Of a stretch of DNA of 16,137 nucleotides, positions 15,701-16,137 are shown one piece after another. Numbering within the stretch: the first letter of the stretch is position 1; each line of letters starts with the position of its first letter. A program made the position numbers and the translations under genes. The notes beneath the pieces were generated by a model, which was given only the letters and a program-made list of their open reading frames with translations, had not been told where the DNA came from and did not search any database. Source of the stretch: CAZISM01 sp964541895 (lineage in GTDB: Bacteria; Zhuqueibacterota; Zhuqueibacteria; Residuimicrobiales; Residuimicrobiaceae); the NCBI GenBank assembly GCA_964541895.1, contig CAZISM010000118.1, positions 1-16,137 of the forward strand. The letters are read 5' to 3'.

Positions 15701-16137
15701 TCGGCAAGGACGAATTGGCAAAACCGGCTGGCGAACGTTATGTTCAACAACCAGCCCAGGTGCGACCGCGCGAAGTGCAGGACTGGATCAGCGCATCAAG
15801 CGATCAATTCGGCAGCACCTTCAGTTCGAGCGTAGCTGTCTGGGATTTTCGGGATCCTACAGCTGATGCGGTGGCCTATCCGGTTCTGCAGCCGATTCTT
15901 CTGGCATCGCGAAAAAGCTGCCACGGCGAAGGCAACTGGTATCTGCAAAAAGGCAGTCACCATTTTAGTTTCACCCTGCGCTCCCATACCGCGGGTTGGC
16001 AGAACGGCTATCATGCGGCGATTTCGGCCAACACGCCTTTGTATCCGGTATGGCAACGCCAGACACGCACCGGCACTGAATGGCCGGACCGCTATTCATT
16101 CCTGCAAATAGCCAATCCCAATATTCATCTCAGCACA
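12787..16137 (+). CDS. GH38 alpha-mannosidase-like glycoside hydrolase, exported (3' partial)
   Basis: The frame is open from ATG 12787 to the last base with no stop: 1117 residues, C-terminus missing. GAGG at 12775-12778 supports the start. Residues ~9-28 (LLRKAGLFIGVILTVVVPVAAAG) form a signal peptide. About 30-345 is an N-terminal region (AEMAYSSPWPDVQSALLVRAQ, then WETWP) found in GH38-like proteins of polysaccharide degraders. The catalytic domain begins near 345: SHQDIAWMD supplies H354 and D356, the HxD zinc pair; WNVDVPGR places D467 as the retaining nucleophile; HGPTHHW (627-633) holds the fourth zinc ligand, H631 or H632. Residues after ~860 match the GH38 C-terminal beta domain (YRLTLSEGGVAGLFDKD, LYRHSKQIDFDVDL, HEFRLAFPL). 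The predicted role is removal of alpha-linked mannose or a related sugar outside the cytoplasm. It is probably co-transcribed with the preceding genes. Confidence 0.9.
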   Translation, partial: MLNSNPSGLLRKAGLFIGVILTVVVPVAAAGEISDHRPMHALSRFYIEHAAWSRNCVDGFHRKIAGAEMAYSSPWPDVQSALLVRAQKAATPVRWETWPNSKSATRYLWMAGLGCSHREKNFFLTINGQDTITFTNSSSRGWTAMNRRGDRLRFIAVDQDRHQDLFGFMILDLKQPQASALSLSVSSEPANEYSWFMIFQTNEILAPFAKAAQAGFYYELAWSEKEGCRVTLPQAWRNRKVVWREANGRNHVPVFVSAGDSTAKLPGWKPALARWPLALYLDGVKRDVLAGLSESSDTVTLRQDSLLVLRTGSVAGDRITLQNSGLYSRLVPSLLAAEQARSTIQHIDLMSSSHQDIAWMDTPHQCMLDRDSKVLTPALALLQKNSEFCYSAEQVLMLQEYLSLHPEAKALIHELTRSGRLEWGATYNQPYEGLYNGEELVRQLYHGRIWLQKTLPGCDARVAWNVDVPGRTLQMPQILAKSGVPYMIISRHEPGLFYWQSPDGSRIGVYSPGHYHENSNFMRQPSFRIMAALPGIITDWSRFSGHEASPAMPVLISTDMGAPLDYEPLRNSWNHLEINYSDAAGRSLKLPEMRYATATGFMDHVFSSKPELPVIQGERPGVWLYIHGPTHHWAIDYHRQAGQLLPAAEKFNAILATMTGTWAHYPETDLDQAWESAIYPDHGWGGKNGETTDSTFLAKFRFARDTGRHLLDRALQNISQHISGQAGPALRLLLFNDLAFARQAPIQVPCDFPRGWCRDVQITNSSGKTVPHQWRSRDFYDDHSLHSGELLLIADEVPSLGYETMYISPAKSKTRPPAETNKIVETDHYRLTLSEGGVAGLFDKDLNVDIARTDKFLFGELFSMTSVGNGAGEFAEVQQPTMQDFDKLSTHKPVWRVLQNGPVAIVLQSEQKLEHVLYKMTLTLYRHSKQIDFDVDLIDWDGTPYHEFRLAFPLAIDDAQVTYAVPFGSVTIGKDELAKPAGERYVQQPAQVRPREVQDWISASSDQFGSTFSSSVAVWDFRDPTADAVAYPVLQPILLASRKSCHGEGNWYLQKGSHHFSFTLRSHTAGWQNGYHAAISANTPLYPVWQRQTRTGTEWPDRYSFLQIANPNIHLST

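Noticed and set aside
1..16137. CRISPR, tRNA, rRNA, transposase or phage genes
   Set aside because: I looked for direct-repeat arrays, cloverleaf-like sequences and integrase/transposase motifs and saw none.

Overview
The window is a 16.1 kb, moderately GC-rich stretch of bacterial DNA in which every gene I can support lies on the + strand. It holds ten genes packed into what look like two adjacent, co-directional transcription units. Export signals (Sec-type signal peptides, one twin-arginine signal, one C-terminal membrane anchor) point to a Gram-negative cell with a periplasm. The gene content (URO-D superfamily proteins beside glycosidases, a multi-domain prolyl-oligopeptidase-type esterase, CBM9-like proteins, an IorAB-type molybdenum hydroxylase) resembles uncultured polysaccharide degraders of the KSB1/Calditrichota, Planctomycetota or Lentisphaerota kind. 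That placement is inference from family content only. No rRNA, tRNA, CRISPR or mobile element is visible.

Unit 1 (1-6513): a 5'-truncated protein joining regulator-type beta-propeller repeats to a large helical domain of unknown function; a URO-D family protein with a zinc-methyltransferase-like HxC...C signature; a secreted sialidase-like BNR protein; and the small [2Fe-2S] and large molybdopterin subunits of a two-component molybdenum hydroxylase, the large one with a Tat signal. Junctions are tight (17-nt overlap, 43-nt gap, 3-nt gap, 8-nt overlap), so this is very probably one operon whose promoter lies upstream of the window.

Unit 2 (6514-16137): an AT-rich intergenic region with a good sigma70-like promoter whose -10 box lies inside a perfect inverted repeat, then a ROK-family repressor lacking the family zinc site, a membrane-anchored CBM9-like protein, a large secreted esterase/peptidase of the alpha/beta-hydrolase fold, a second URO-D family protein without the HxC metal site, and a GH38 alpha-mannosidase-like protein that runs off the right edge. 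The GH38 frame is open from 12787 to the last base.

Together the genes read as a regulated glycan-utilisation locus: extracytoplasmic binding (CBM9), ester cleavage (esterase), glycosidic cleavage (GH38, BNR protein), possible oxidation (molybdenum hydroxylase) and possible C1 or methyl-group chemistry in the cytoplasm (URO-D proteins), with a ROK repressor as likely switch. The substrate cannot be read from sequence; a decorated glycan (methylated, acylated or containing mannose or ulosonic acid) is the simplest guess. The most unusual points are the pairing of URO-D proteins and a molybdenum hydroxylase with glycosidases, the propeller-helical fusion, and a 98-nt gene overlap that encodes hydrophobic segments in both frames.
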